Assembly: GCA_951812345.1 (NCBI GenBank)
Contig: OX638295.1
Coordinates: 2,328,965-2,392,964, forward strand
Reading direction: 5' to 3'
DNA length: 64,000 nt
Origin: Rhodothermales bacterium
Lineage (GTDB): Bacteria > Bacteroidota > Rhodothermia > Rhodothermales > VXPQ01
A program made the translations under genes and the position numbers. Positions 16,689-25,098 of this stretch are shown piece by piece. Within the stretch, counting starts at the first letter, position 1, and every line of letters begins with the position of its first letter. Under the pieces are notes generated by a model. It saw only the letters and a program-made list of their open reading frames with translations. It was not told the DNA's origin and did not search any database.

Positions 16689-19600
16689 TCAGAGGGTAGT
16701 ATCCCCGGCGCCGGACACGAAGACCTTCAGGGCCGCATCGTTCTGCGCAACCACCGTAAGCGGACCCGTTGCAGTGCCCACGCGAACCATGCCGCGCACT
16801 ACCCCGGGCGCCAAAAAACCGCTCCGGGAAGCAGGAACGCTTTCCCAGGTCATCTCCCCGCGATGCAACAAAAGAAGGCCGCGCCCCCCATTGTAACGGC
16901 CCCACTGCGCGCGCGTCTCGAAAGCATTGCCTGCAAGAAGGATATCCGTCTGTCCGTCGCCGTCCGCATCCTCGAAAAGGATGGCGTGCACCGGAGCAAA
17001 CTGCGCTTCGACAGGCAATTCCTGCATCCGGAACCGGCCTTCCCCGGTGTTCTCAAAAACGCTGCTGGCAAATTGGAAAGCCTCCAACCTGACCGTGGGC
17101 TCCACCTCGGAAAAAACATCGTCCAGCGTGGCGCGGGCGTACGAGGCATAATCCGGAAATTGCCGGGCAAGCAACGGAATCTCCTCCAGCAATTCGTCTC
17201 GCCAGGGCACAGGGTGCCTTTGCTCGCCGATGTAATATCCCATGACGAATTCGGAATGCCCGTCGGCGCCGAAATCCGCGGAATACACCGCGGCGGGTTT
17301 GTCCGGACCGGCTTGCATCTGCGCGTTCAACCCCCGGTTGCCAGCGACCAGGTCGATATCGCCGTCGCCGTCCAGATCCTGCGCGCGCAGGACATTCCAC
17401 CAGCCTGCCGTACCGGCGAAACCTGTTTCGGAAGCGGGTATCTCGGCCCATTCTCCGGCGTACCGGAACGCCCGGATCGGCATCCACTCTCCCGCCATAA
17501 CCAGTTCGGCGCGCCGATCTCCATCCATATCCATCCACAGGGCGTCGGTCACCATGCCCGGCGCACGCAGCGCTTCCGGCGTGATGTCCGCGAACGCGCC
17601 GTCCGTATTCTCCAGCAGATAACTGCGCGGAGCAAGCGGATAGCGACCCGGAAGCACCCGCCCGCCTACGAAAAGGTCGAGATCGCCATCCGTATCGAAA
17701 TCGTGCGCCGCTACCGTACCTCCGCTGCTGTGCAAAGCGGGCAAGGCTTGCGCGGCATGGGCGTACACGCCGGCGCCGTCATTGACGTACAGGCGATCCT
17801 GATACACCGACATATCCTCCGCTTCGAACGATCCGCCGCTGACCACATACAGGTCCCGGTCGCCGTCCCCGTCCGCATCCAGGAACAGGGCGTCCGTATC
17901 CTCATAGCCGCTATGCGCTTCGAAAGCCGCGCCGGGACCCCGGCCAAACGATCCGTCGGGGCGCTGCAAAAAAAGCGCACCGGACTGACCTCCCGCCCCA
18001 CCCACGAATACATCCTCCAGCCCGTCCCCGTCCGCATCGCCAGCCGCCAGCGCAGGCCCCTGGCGCGACAACATATGCGGGAGAAGGCGCTCGCGCTCAA
18101 AATCGACGAACGGATTCTCTTCATGGACGAACTGCAAACCCCTGGCATCCGCCGCCTCTGCGAAGAACGGAGGGGGTTCCAGGGCCTCCCGTTCATCCGG
18201 CGCCTCGAACCCGGCGTCCCGGCGATGCAGCGTCACCGTTTGATTCGCGGGCACGCCCTGCAGCCGCTGACGCGCCCCGTCCGGCCAGATCACTTCGAGA
18301 TCGACCTGCTCCAATGCGCCCAGGCCGAAAAAAAGCACCGGTTCCACGGACGACAAATACCCCCGCACGGGATTCATTTCCCGGAAAAACCGCTGTCCTG
18401 CCCCTGTTACCCCGACCGCAGCGCCAATCCCGTACCGGTTGCCTTCCGGGCCTTCGAGACGCACCTTCAGATAATGCCCCGTCGCAAGACGATCCGCATC
18501 GTTGCGGTAAACAAAGGCTTCCGCATTGATGTTGTTGACCACAAGATCCAGGTCCCCATCGTCGTCCAGATCGGCGTAGGCCGCGCCGTTCGAAGAGGCG
18601 GCCTCGCCCATCCCCCAGTCCTGCGTCTTGTCCGCAAAGGCGATTCCCGATTCGTTCCGATAGATATAGTTGCGGAGCAGGGTGGAAGGCATTTGCCGGA
18701 TCATTTCCATGGAGGACAAGGCTTCCCCCCGGGCACTCGCTTCCTGGTATGCATTCACCAGCGTGCGCCGGAGAAAATCGAGATTCGTGTAGTCGCGCAC
18801 GAAGCCATTCGTGACGAAAAGATCGTTGCGGCCATCGAGATCGAAGTCTGCCAGCAACGGCGCCCAGCTCCAGTCGGTATTCGAAACGCCTGCGAGTTGG
18901 CCGATTTCCGTAAAAGCCCCATCTCCCCTGTTCAGGTGCAGCATATTGCGCATATACTGCTCGTGAAACCCCTTACTCCGGATGTCTGCGTAAAATACAT
19001 GGTCTTTCGGCCCTTGCAGCACCTTCTGCCGAAAATGATCTTCGGCTATCATATCCAGCGTCGCAATGTCGGGCAACGCATCGTTGTTTATATCGGCAAT
19101 GTCGGCCCCCATGGACGAGTAGGACGTATGCGTCAGGAACGAGCGGACGGATTCGGTAAACGTCCCGTCCCCATTGTTCACGTACAGATAATCGTCCTCG
19201 ATAAAGTCGTTGGAAACGTAGATATCGGACCAGCCGTCCCGGTTCAAATCGCCAACGATCGCACTGAGTCCGAAACCCAGCGGATTGCCGATGACGCCCG
19301 CCGCTTCGCTCACGTCCGTAAACGATCCGCCGTCGTTCCGGTACAGTTTGTCGCCGACCAGGGAGTCGCGAGCACTCCGCATATAGTCTATATAAAAGCG
19401 GGTCAAACGCCGGATCGAATGATTCAGCAGATATACATCCAGGTCGCCATCCCGGTCGTAATCGAACAGGGCCGCGTGGGTCGAGTAGGCAGGATCGTCG
19501 AGACCGTATTCCGCCGCTCGTTCGGTAAACGTCCCGTCCCCGTTGTTGACGTACAAAACGTTCCGGCGGGAATCCGCGCTCACCCGGCCCGATTTGCACA

Positions 19601-20003
19601 CATAGATGTCCAGATGTCCATCCCCGTTGATGTCCGCCATCGTTACGCCGGTCGTCCAGCCGAATTCGCTCGCAAGACCCGCCTGCTCCGTGACGTCTTC
19701 GAACACCAGACCACCCCGGTTGAGATACAGGCGGTCCTGATCCAGGTTGGCGGAAAAATACAGATCGGGCAGGCCGTCGCCATTCACATCGCCGGCAGCC
19801 ACGCCGGCCCCGTTATAGAAACTATCGTACTCCAGCACATTGAATCCGTCCCGTTCTATGATCTCGTTCCTGAAAGTGATACCTGTCTCGACCGAGGACA
19901 AGCGTGTAAAGAGCGGGGCAGCAGCATCCTCGACCTCGCCCGCCGGGCCGCCGCATGCACCAACCAGGCACAAAAGAAATGAAAGCGGAACAATACGCTT
20001 CAT
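16689..20003 (-). CDS. FG-GAP/VCBS repeat lipoprotein with ASPIC/UnbV domain (CRTAC1-like)
   Basis: An 1104-residue protein with a lipobox (LCLVGACGG, Cys near residue 17). Many Ca-binding FG-GAP repeats of the type DVNGDGLPDLYF, DINGDGHLDIYV and DYDRDGDLDVYL form a predicted seven-bladed propeller. An ASPIC/UnbV domain lies at about 520-610 (FFREMNPVRGYLSSVEP, LEVIWPDGARQRL), followed by a second block of FG-GAP repeats to the C terminus. Such proteins are tethered at the cell surface or in the periplasm and are thought to bind carbohydrate or protein ligands. The gene is convergent with the DUF5916-type gene; an imperfect inverted repeat (GTTCAACAGCA at 16626, TGCTTGTTGAAC at 16651) in the short gap may be a terminator. 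Confidence 0.85.
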   Translation of the reverse strand: MKRIVPLSFLLCLVGACGGPAGEVEDAAAPLFTRLSSVETGITFRNEIIERDGFNVLEYDSFYNGAGVAAGDVNGDGLPDLYFSANLDQDRLYLNRGGLVFEDVTEQAGLASEFGWTTGVTMADINGDGHLDIYVCKSGRVSADSRRNVLYVNNGDGTFTERAAEYGLDDPAYSTHAALFDYDRDGDLDVYLLNHSIRRLTRFYIDYMRSARDSLVGDKLYRNDGGSFTDVSEAAGVIGNPLGFGLSAIVGDLNRDGWSDIYVSNDFIEDDYLYVNNGDGTFTESVRSFLTHTSYSSMGADIADINNDALPDIATLDMIAEDHFRQKVLQGPKDHVFYADIRSKGFHEQYMRNMLHLNRGDGAFTEIGQLAGVSNTDWSWAPLLADFDLDGRNDLFVTNGFVRDYTNLDFLRRTLVNAYQEASARGEALSSMEMIRQMPSTLLRNYIYRNESGIAFADKTQDWGMGEAASSNGAAYADLDDDGDLDLVVNNINAEAFVYRNDADRLATGHYLKVRLEGPEGNRYGIGAAVGVTGAGQRFFREMNPVRGYLSSVEPVLFFGLGALEQVDLEVIWPDGARQRLQGVPANQTVTLHRRDAGFEAPDEREALEPPPFFAEAADARGLQFVHEENPFVDFERERLLPHMLSRQGPALAAGDADGDGLEDVFVGGAGGQSGALFLQRPDGSFGRGPGAAFEAHSGYEDTDALFLDADGDGDRDLYVVSGGSFEAEDMSVYQDRLYVNDGAGVYAHAAQALPALHSSGGTVAAHDFDTDGDLDLFVGGRVLPGRYPLAPRSYLLENTDGAFADITPEALRAPGMVTDALWMDMDGDRRAELVMAGEWMPIRAFRYAGEWAEIPASETGFAGTAGWWNVLRAQDLDGDGDIDLVAGNRGLNAQMQAGPDKPAAVYSADFGADGHSEFVMGYYIGEQRHPVPWRDELLEEIPLLARQFPDYASYARATLDDVFSEVEPTVRLEAFQFASSVFENTGEGRFRMQELPVEAQFAPVHAILFEDADGDGQTDILLAGNAFETRAQWGRYNGGRGLLLLHRGEMTWESVPASRSGFLAPGVVRGMVRVGTATGPLTVVAQNDAALKVFVSGAGDTTL

Positions 20004-20074
20004 GCGGGAAGTAGCCGTGGATCAGGCCGGATCGTAAGGAAGGTCGGGACACAAACGTATTGCAACGCATCCGG

Positions 20075-20103
20075 TTGCAATGCGGAGCCGGGCGCACTAA
20101 TAC
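20075..20103 (+). promoter_or_regulatory. Putative promoter of the fbaB gene
   Basis: TTGCAA at 20075-20080 and TAATAC at 20098-20103 are separated by 17 bases, about 165 bases before the fbaB start. If used, the transcript leader would contain the 63-bp repeat at 20149-20211. Confidence 0.35.
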
Positions 20104-20148
20104 CATCACAATTCACACATAAAACACGCCGTATGAAGTATGTATTTA

Positions 20149-20211
20149 GGATACTCTGACCAAAACCGCTTCGCTCAGCCTCTGAACTTTGCAGACTTAA
20201 TCAGAGTATCC
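20149..20211 (-). repeat. 63-bp internally deleted copy of the GGATACTCTGAT repeat
   Basis: Read on the minus strand it joins the left end of the full-length element (GGATACTCTGATTAAG then TCAGAGGCT) directly to its right end (GAGCGAAGCGGTTTTGG then TCAGAGTATCC), missing the roughly 190-base interior. TA dinucleotides flank both sides. It sits in the predicted leader of fbaB and gives a spurious in-frame extension to that gene. Confidence 0.85.
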
Positions 20212-20268
20212 TATCTTATGGGGTTTTTTGCCCGGATACTTGCAAACCTTCATTTTCCTGATCCCTTC

Positions 20269-21348
20269 ATGAGCGACGTACTTACTGCCCGCACCGCCGA
20301 TGTTCTCGGCGAAGAAGCCGCCTACCTGCTCGACCACGAGTGTACTACCATCCCCAAAGAAAGTCTGTATCTGCCGGGGGCCGACTTCGTAGACCGCGTA
20401 TGGCTCGGATCGGACCGCAAGCCGCGCGTCCTGGGCTCCATGCAGCAACTTTTCAACACGGGGCGGCTCGGCGGCACGGGATACCTTTCGATTCTCCCGG
20501 TGGACCAGGGCATCGAGCACGGCGCCGGAGCATCGTTCGCCAAAAATCCGGCCTACTTCGATCCCGAGAAAATCGTCGAACTCGCCATCGAGGGCGGGTG
20601 CAACGCGGTCGCTTCGACGTTCGGCGTCCTGGGAGCGGTGGCGCGCAAATACACGCACAGGATTCCGTTTATCCTGAAATTCAACCACAACGAACTGCTC
20701 ACCTACCCGAATACGTACGACCAGATTCTCTTCGCACAGATCGAAGACGCGTACGAAATGGGCTGTGTGGGCGTGGGCGCCACCGTGTATTTCGGCTCGG
20801 CGGATTCCAACCGGCAGCTTCAGGAAGTCTCGGAGGCCTTCTCCGTAGCGCACGAACTCGGGATGACGACCATTCTGTGGTGTTACGTCCGGAATTCCGC
20901 CTTCAACCAGAACGGCGTGAATCACGAGTCCAGCGCCGACCTGACAGGACAGGCCAACCACCTCGGCGTAACCATCGAGGCCGATATCATCAAGCAGAAG
21001 CAACCGGAGCAGAACGGAGGGCTGAAGGCGATGAATATGGGCGCATCGAGTTACGGCAAGTTGGACGACCGCATGTTCACCGAGCTCTCGAGCGACCATC
21101 CCATCGACCTGACGCGGTACCAGGTGGCCAACTGCTACATGGGGCGGTGCGGCCTGATCAATTCCGGCGGCGGTTCAGGCCAAAACGACTTGCAGCAAGC
21201 CGTACGGACCGCGGTCATCAACAAGCGCGCCGGCGGCATGGGATTGATTTCCGGGCGCAAGGCCTTCCAGAAACCATTGCATGAAGGCGTCGAGATTCTG
21301 AACGCCATCCAGGACGTATACCTCGACGACGACGTAACGATCGCATAG
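20269..21348 (+). CDS. fbaB: Class I fructose-bisphosphate aldolase (FbaB/DhnA type)
   Basis: A 359-residue cytosolic enzyme matching the FbaB family along its length: [19 protein letters not shown] near residue 70, [49 protein letters not shown]-type segment, [19 protein letters not shown] and the C-terminal [12 protein letters not shown]. It cleaves fructose-1,6-bisphosphate to glyceraldehyde-3-phosphate and dihydroxyacetone phosphate through a Schiff base. The ATG at 20269 ([14 protein letters not shown]) is chosen because the in-frame extension back to 20140 is repeat-derived. It sits alone between two large FG-GAP lipoproteins. Confidence 0.95.
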   Translation: MSDVLTARTADVLGEEAAYLLDHECTTIPKESLYLPGADFVDRVWLGSDRKPRVLGSMQQLFNTGRLGGTGYLSILPVDQGIEHGAGASFAKNPAYFDPEKIVELAIEGGCNAVASTFGVLGAVARKYTHRIPFILKFNHNELLTYPNTYDQILFAQIEDAYEMGCVGVGATVYFGSADSNRQLQEVSEAFSVAHELGMTTILWCYVRNSAFNQNGVNHESSADLTGQANHLGVTIEADIIKQKQPEQNGGLKAMNMGASSYGKLDDRMFTELSSDHPIDLTRYQVANCYMGRCGLINSGGGSGQNDLQQAVRTAVINKRAGGMGLISGRKAFQKPLHEGVEILNAIQDVYLDDDVTIA

Positions 21349-21407
21349 GCCGCCGGAAACGACCGCGGCCCATCCGGCAGCACATTTTCGGATACTCTTC
21401 CGATCTC

Positions 21408-24400
21408 ATGACCAGGCACCCAAGCGCCTCGCTCGTTTCCCGGTTTACGGCAGTATCCGCCGTCGTTCCGGCTATTGTTCTGGCCGTTTTTGTCGGAGCA
21501 TGCGGAGGCCCGGACCTGCCGCAACCGGATTCCGAAACGTATCGCGAGACCGTCTCCGCCTTCTATACGGGGCTGGCAGCCATCGAGTCGGGAATCGACC
21601 GGCAAGGCGAGGAACGCCTGCTGCGGGTCACGGAACTGGCGCCGGGAGAACCCGCCGCGTGGGTCAACCTCGGACTGCTGGCCATGCGCCGGAACGAATA
21701 TGCGCTCGCCTCGGAGCACCTCGGGGAGGCGCAAACCCTCGCGCCGGAAAACAGCGTCATACGCCTTCTGCTCGGCCTGTTCGAAAAAACCCAGGGCAAC
21801 GTCACGGAAGCCACTGCCCACCTGCGGGAGGCCGTGGCGCTCGACTCTACAAACGCCAAGGCGTTGTATGCGCTGGCCGAGCACCTGACGGACACCGGAA
21901 GCGACGAAGCAACGGCCTTGCTGGACGCGCTCCTGAAAGTGTATCCGGATAATCTGGCGGCCCTGCTCCGCCGCGCCGGGGCGGCATCGGCTTCGGGCGA
22001 CGCCGATGCATTACGGAATACGCTGGCGCATATCGAAACCTTGTCCGCGTCCTGGCCGGACGAAGCCCTCGAACAACTGGCCGGCGTGAACGCAGCGGTA
22101 TCCGATCCGGACGCACCCGACTTCGCCGCGGCGACCACCCATATCGCTTTTGCGCGGAATGTGCTCCTGCGGGTTTCCTCGTATCGCCAGGACCTGCGTG
22201 CCATCCAGACGCCCGCCGAACAGGTAGGCGATCTGGTAACCGGCTTCCTGCGGCTGGAAGCCCCGCCTCCCGCCATCGCGCCCCGCGACGACCGGTTGAC
22301 GTTCACGCAACAAGCGCTGAATATAGAGGAGGGTCCCTGGCGCAGCGTGGCCGTGTTCTCGCCAGTAGCAGGCATTGACGAAAACACGGACGGCAACGAA
22401 ACGAACGTGCCCGGCATTGCGCTGGCCATTGCCGACGACCAGGCTGTGCACCTTCCAAACGGCCAGATCCTCGATTTTCCCGGAGGAGGCGCAGCGCCCG
22501 GACCGCATGGCGTCGCCGGGATCGATTACGACTACGACTTCACCATGGACCTCGCGCTGGCCGGAGCAGGCGGTTTGCGTATGTTCCGACAGGACAGCAC
22601 GGGGGTCTTTACGGAAACGACCTCGCAGTTAGGGTTGCCCGAGGCCATCCTGAATGCCTCCCTGGCGGGCGTCTGGGCCGCCGACCTCGATCTTGAAGGC
22701 GATGTCGATCTGGTGCTGGCCCGCCACGAAGGCCCCAGCCTTGCCCTGCGAAACAACGGCGACGGCGCCTTCGCGCCCCTGGATCTTTTCGGGGACGTCG
22801 AAGCGCTGCGGAGCTTCGCCTGGGGGGATTTCGACGGCGACGGAGATCCGGACGCCGCGCTCGTGGATGCACATGGAAATCTGCATCTTTTCGCCAACCG
22901 GCGGAGCGGGCTTTTCGAGCGGCAATCTTCGGAAACGGCGCCCGTCCTCGCCGTTGAAGCGGCGGACCTGAACGGCGACGCCACCGTCGATCTTGCGGCG
23001 CTGCAAGCGGACGGAACGATTCTGCAACTTTCGACCACCGGCGAAGATGCGAAAGCCGTATGGTCTTCGGAAGAAATCGCCCGATGGGAAGACATGCCTG
23101 CCGGCATGGCCCCCGGCGCCGGACAGCTTTTCACCGTGGACCTGGACAACAACGGCGGACTGGATCTCGTCGCAGCCACCCCCGCAGGCGCCCGCATCTG
23201 GCTGCGGGATGCGGACGAAACGAACGGCGGACGCCGGGGCGGAACCCTCCACCCGACGGATCACGCCATCGCCTCGCACCTCTTTGCCGTGGCGGATCTG
23301 TCCGCAAACGGGCGGCTCGATCTGCTTGGATTATCCGAAGCGGGACAGCCTGTGCGACTCGAAAACGAGGGAAGCATGCCCTACCACTGGAAACAGATGC
23401 ACTTGCGCGCCGCCGAAGCGGTAGGCGACCAGCGCATCAATTCGTTCGGGATCGGGGGCGAAGTGGAAATCCGAGCGGGTTTGTCTTTCCAGAAACAGGT
23501 CATCCAGGGTCCCGTCGTGCATTTCGGACTGGGTACGCACGCCGTCGCGGATGTGGCCCGCATCGTATGGCCCAACGGCAGCGTACAGGCCGAGTTCGAT
23601 CTGCTCTCCGGGGAAGTCGTGCTGGCGCAGCAACGGCTTAAGGGGTCGTGCCCATGGCTCTTTGCATGGAACGGGGAGAAAATAGACTTCGTCACCGATT
23701 TCATCTGGCGCTCGCCGCTGGGGCTCAAGATCAACGCACAGGAAACGGCGGGAGTCATGACCACCGAGGACTGGGTCAAAATACGCGGCGACCAGTTGGC
23801 GCCCCGCCCCGGCGAGAACGGCGCCCCCCCCTGGTACGATGTGCGGATTACGGCGGAACTGTGGGAGACGCATTTCTTCGATCATGTTTCGCTCCTCGTC
23901 GTCGATCATCCCGACGATACCGAGGTCTACGTGGACGAGCGGTTTGCTTTCCCGCCCCCTGAAATGAAGGTGCACGTGACCTCAAAACCCCACCCGGTCG
24001 CGCAGGCATGGGACGATCTGGGCAACGACGTGACCGACCTCCTCTACGCGGAGGACGAGCGGTACCTTGCCACGTTCGGACACGGACAGTACCAGGGCGT
24101 CACACGGGATCACTACGTGGAACTGACGCTTGAAAACATTCCGGAAGATGCATCGCAACACGGCCCGATCTGGCTTGTGGGCTCCGGCTGGATTTATCCC
24201 ACGGACAGCTCGATCAATGTAGCGCTCGGACAAGGATCGCATGCCCCGCCGCAGGGTCTGCACCTGGAAGCCTCCGACGGACAGGGCGGCTGGCGAACCA
24301 TCCACCCCAACCTCGGCTTCCCCGCCGGCAAGACCAAGACGGTCCTCATAGACATCACGGAGGTGTTTGCGGACGGACAGGAAGCCGGCGCGCCGAATGC

Positions 24401-24992
24401 GTCCGATCCTGTTCGCCTGCGCCTGCATACGAACCTCGAAATCTACTGGGACGCCTTTGCGTGGGCCGTCGGACAGCCCGATACAGAGACCACGACCCGG
24501 CGTCTGGCGCCCGATGCGGCGGATCTGCGCTACCGGGGCTTTTCGGAAACGTACGAAGCGGACGCCTTCTCGCCGGAACTGCCCGTCTACGACGAGTTGG
24601 CCGCAACCGGTCAGGTCTGGCGCGATCTCGTCGGATATCATACCCGGTTCGGGGACGTGCGCGAACTGCTCGCAGAAGTGGACGACCGGTACGTGATCAT
24701 GAATGCGGCCGACGAAATGGCTTTCCGGTTCGAGGCCCCGCCGCCTCCGCCGGAAGGATGGACCCGCGATTTCGTACTGATCGGAGACGGATGGGTGAAG
24801 GACGGCGACTACAACACGGGCTTCTCCAAAACGGTGCTGCCCCTCCCCTCCCATGACGACGCAGCCTACGCCACGCCTCCGGGACAACTCGAAGACGATC
24901 CGGTGTACCGCCGCTTCCCGGACGACTGGGCGCGCTATCACACCCGGTACGTCACGCCGGAGCGCTTTCACGAGGCAATGCGGGCGGAATAA
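21408..24992 (+). CDS. Lipoprotein with TPR, FG-GAP repeats, ASPIC/UnbV and a long C-terminal region
   Basis: An 1194-residue protein with a lipobox (VFVGACGG, Cys near residue 32). TPR-like helices occupy about 60-190 (AAWVNLGLLAMRRNEYALA, LREAVALDSTNAKALYALAE). FG-GAP repeats follow at about 330-640 (DYDYDFTMDLALAG, DLDLEGDVDLVLA, DFDGDGDPDAALVD), then an ASPIC/UnbV domain at about 670-745 (INSFGIGGEVEIRAG, ARIVWPNGSVQ). The last 440 residues (from LKGSCPWLFAWNGEKIDFV) contain no recognised domain but are well-ordered, with many aromatic residues. It shares the FG-GAP plus ASPIC/UnbV core with the protein at 16689 but differs in the TPR and C-terminal parts. It is likely surface-exposed; its function is unknown. 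Confidence 0.83.
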   Translation: MTRHPSASLVSRFTAVSAVVPAIVLAVFVGACGGPDLPQPDSETYRETVSAFYTGLAAIESGIDRQGEERLLRVTELAPGEPAAWVNLGLLAMRRNEYALASEHLGEAQTLAPENSVIRLLLGLFEKTQGNVTEATAHLREAVALDSTNAKALYALAEHLTDTGSDEATALLDALLKVYPDNLAALLRRAGAASASGDADALRNTLAHIETLSASWPDEALEQLAGVNAAVSDPDAPDFAAATTHIAFARNVLLRVSSYRQDLRAIQTPAEQVGDLVTGFLRLEAPPPAIAPRDDRLTFTQQALNIEEGPWRSVAVFSPVAGIDENTDGNETNVPGIALAIADDQAVHLPNGQILDFPGGGAAPGPHGVAGIDYDYDFTMDLALAGAGGLRMFRQDSTGVFTETTSQLGLPEAILNASLAGVWAADLDLEGDVDLVLARHEGPSLALRNNGDGAFAPLDLFGDVEALRSFAWGDFDGDGDPDAALVDAHGNLHLFANRRSGLFERQSSETAPVLAVEAADLNGDATVDLAALQADGTILQLSTTGEDAKAVWSSEEIARWEDMPAGMAPGAGQLFTVDLDNNGGLDLVAATPAGARIWLRDADETNGGRRGGTLHPTDHAIASHLFAVADLSANGRLDLLGLSEAGQPVRLENEGSMPYHWKQMHLRAAEAVGDQRINSFGIGGEVEIRAGLSFQKQVIQGPVVHFGLGTHAVADVARIVWPNGSVQAEFDLLSGEVVLAQQRLKGSCPWLFAWNGEKIDFVTDFIWRSPLGLKINAQETAGVMTTEDWVKIRGDQLAPRPGENGAPPWYDVRITAELWETHFFDHVSLLVVDHPDDTEVYVDERFAFPPPEMKVHVTSKPHPVAQAWDDLGNDVTDLLYAEDERYLATFGHGQYQGVTRDHYVELTLENIPEDASQHGPIWLVGSGWIYPTDSSINVALGQGSHAPPQGLHLEASDGQGGWRTIHPNLGFPAGKTKTVLIDITEVFADGQEAGAPNASDPVRLRLHTNLEIYWDAFAWAVGQPDTETTTRRLAPDAADLRYRGFSETYEADAFSPELPVYDELAATGQVWRDLVGYHTRFGDVRELLAEVDDRYVIMNAADEMAFRFEAPPPPPEGWTRDFVLIGDGWVKDGDYNTGFSKTVLPLPSHDDAAYATPPGQLEDDPVYRRFPDDWARYHTRYVTPERFHEAMRAE

Positions 24993-25098
24993 ATCCGGTG
25001 GGGTCAGAGCCCTGTCCGGACCGGGTCATGGCGCCCAACGAGGAAGGGTACAGGCAAAACAGGAGACGCGGGATTGCCTCAGAGATGCTCAACGCCTC

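Noticed and set aside
16863-19982. A 1039-residue plus-strand frame opposite the FG-GAP lipoprotein
   Set aside because: It is the antisense mirror of GC-rich FG-GAP codons, with no signal, no domain and extreme Arg/His content; the minus-strand gene has clear motifs.
20140-20268. In-frame N-terminal extension of fbaB
   Set aside because: It is translated from the 63-bp repeat and its flanks; the family alignment starts at the ATG at 20269.
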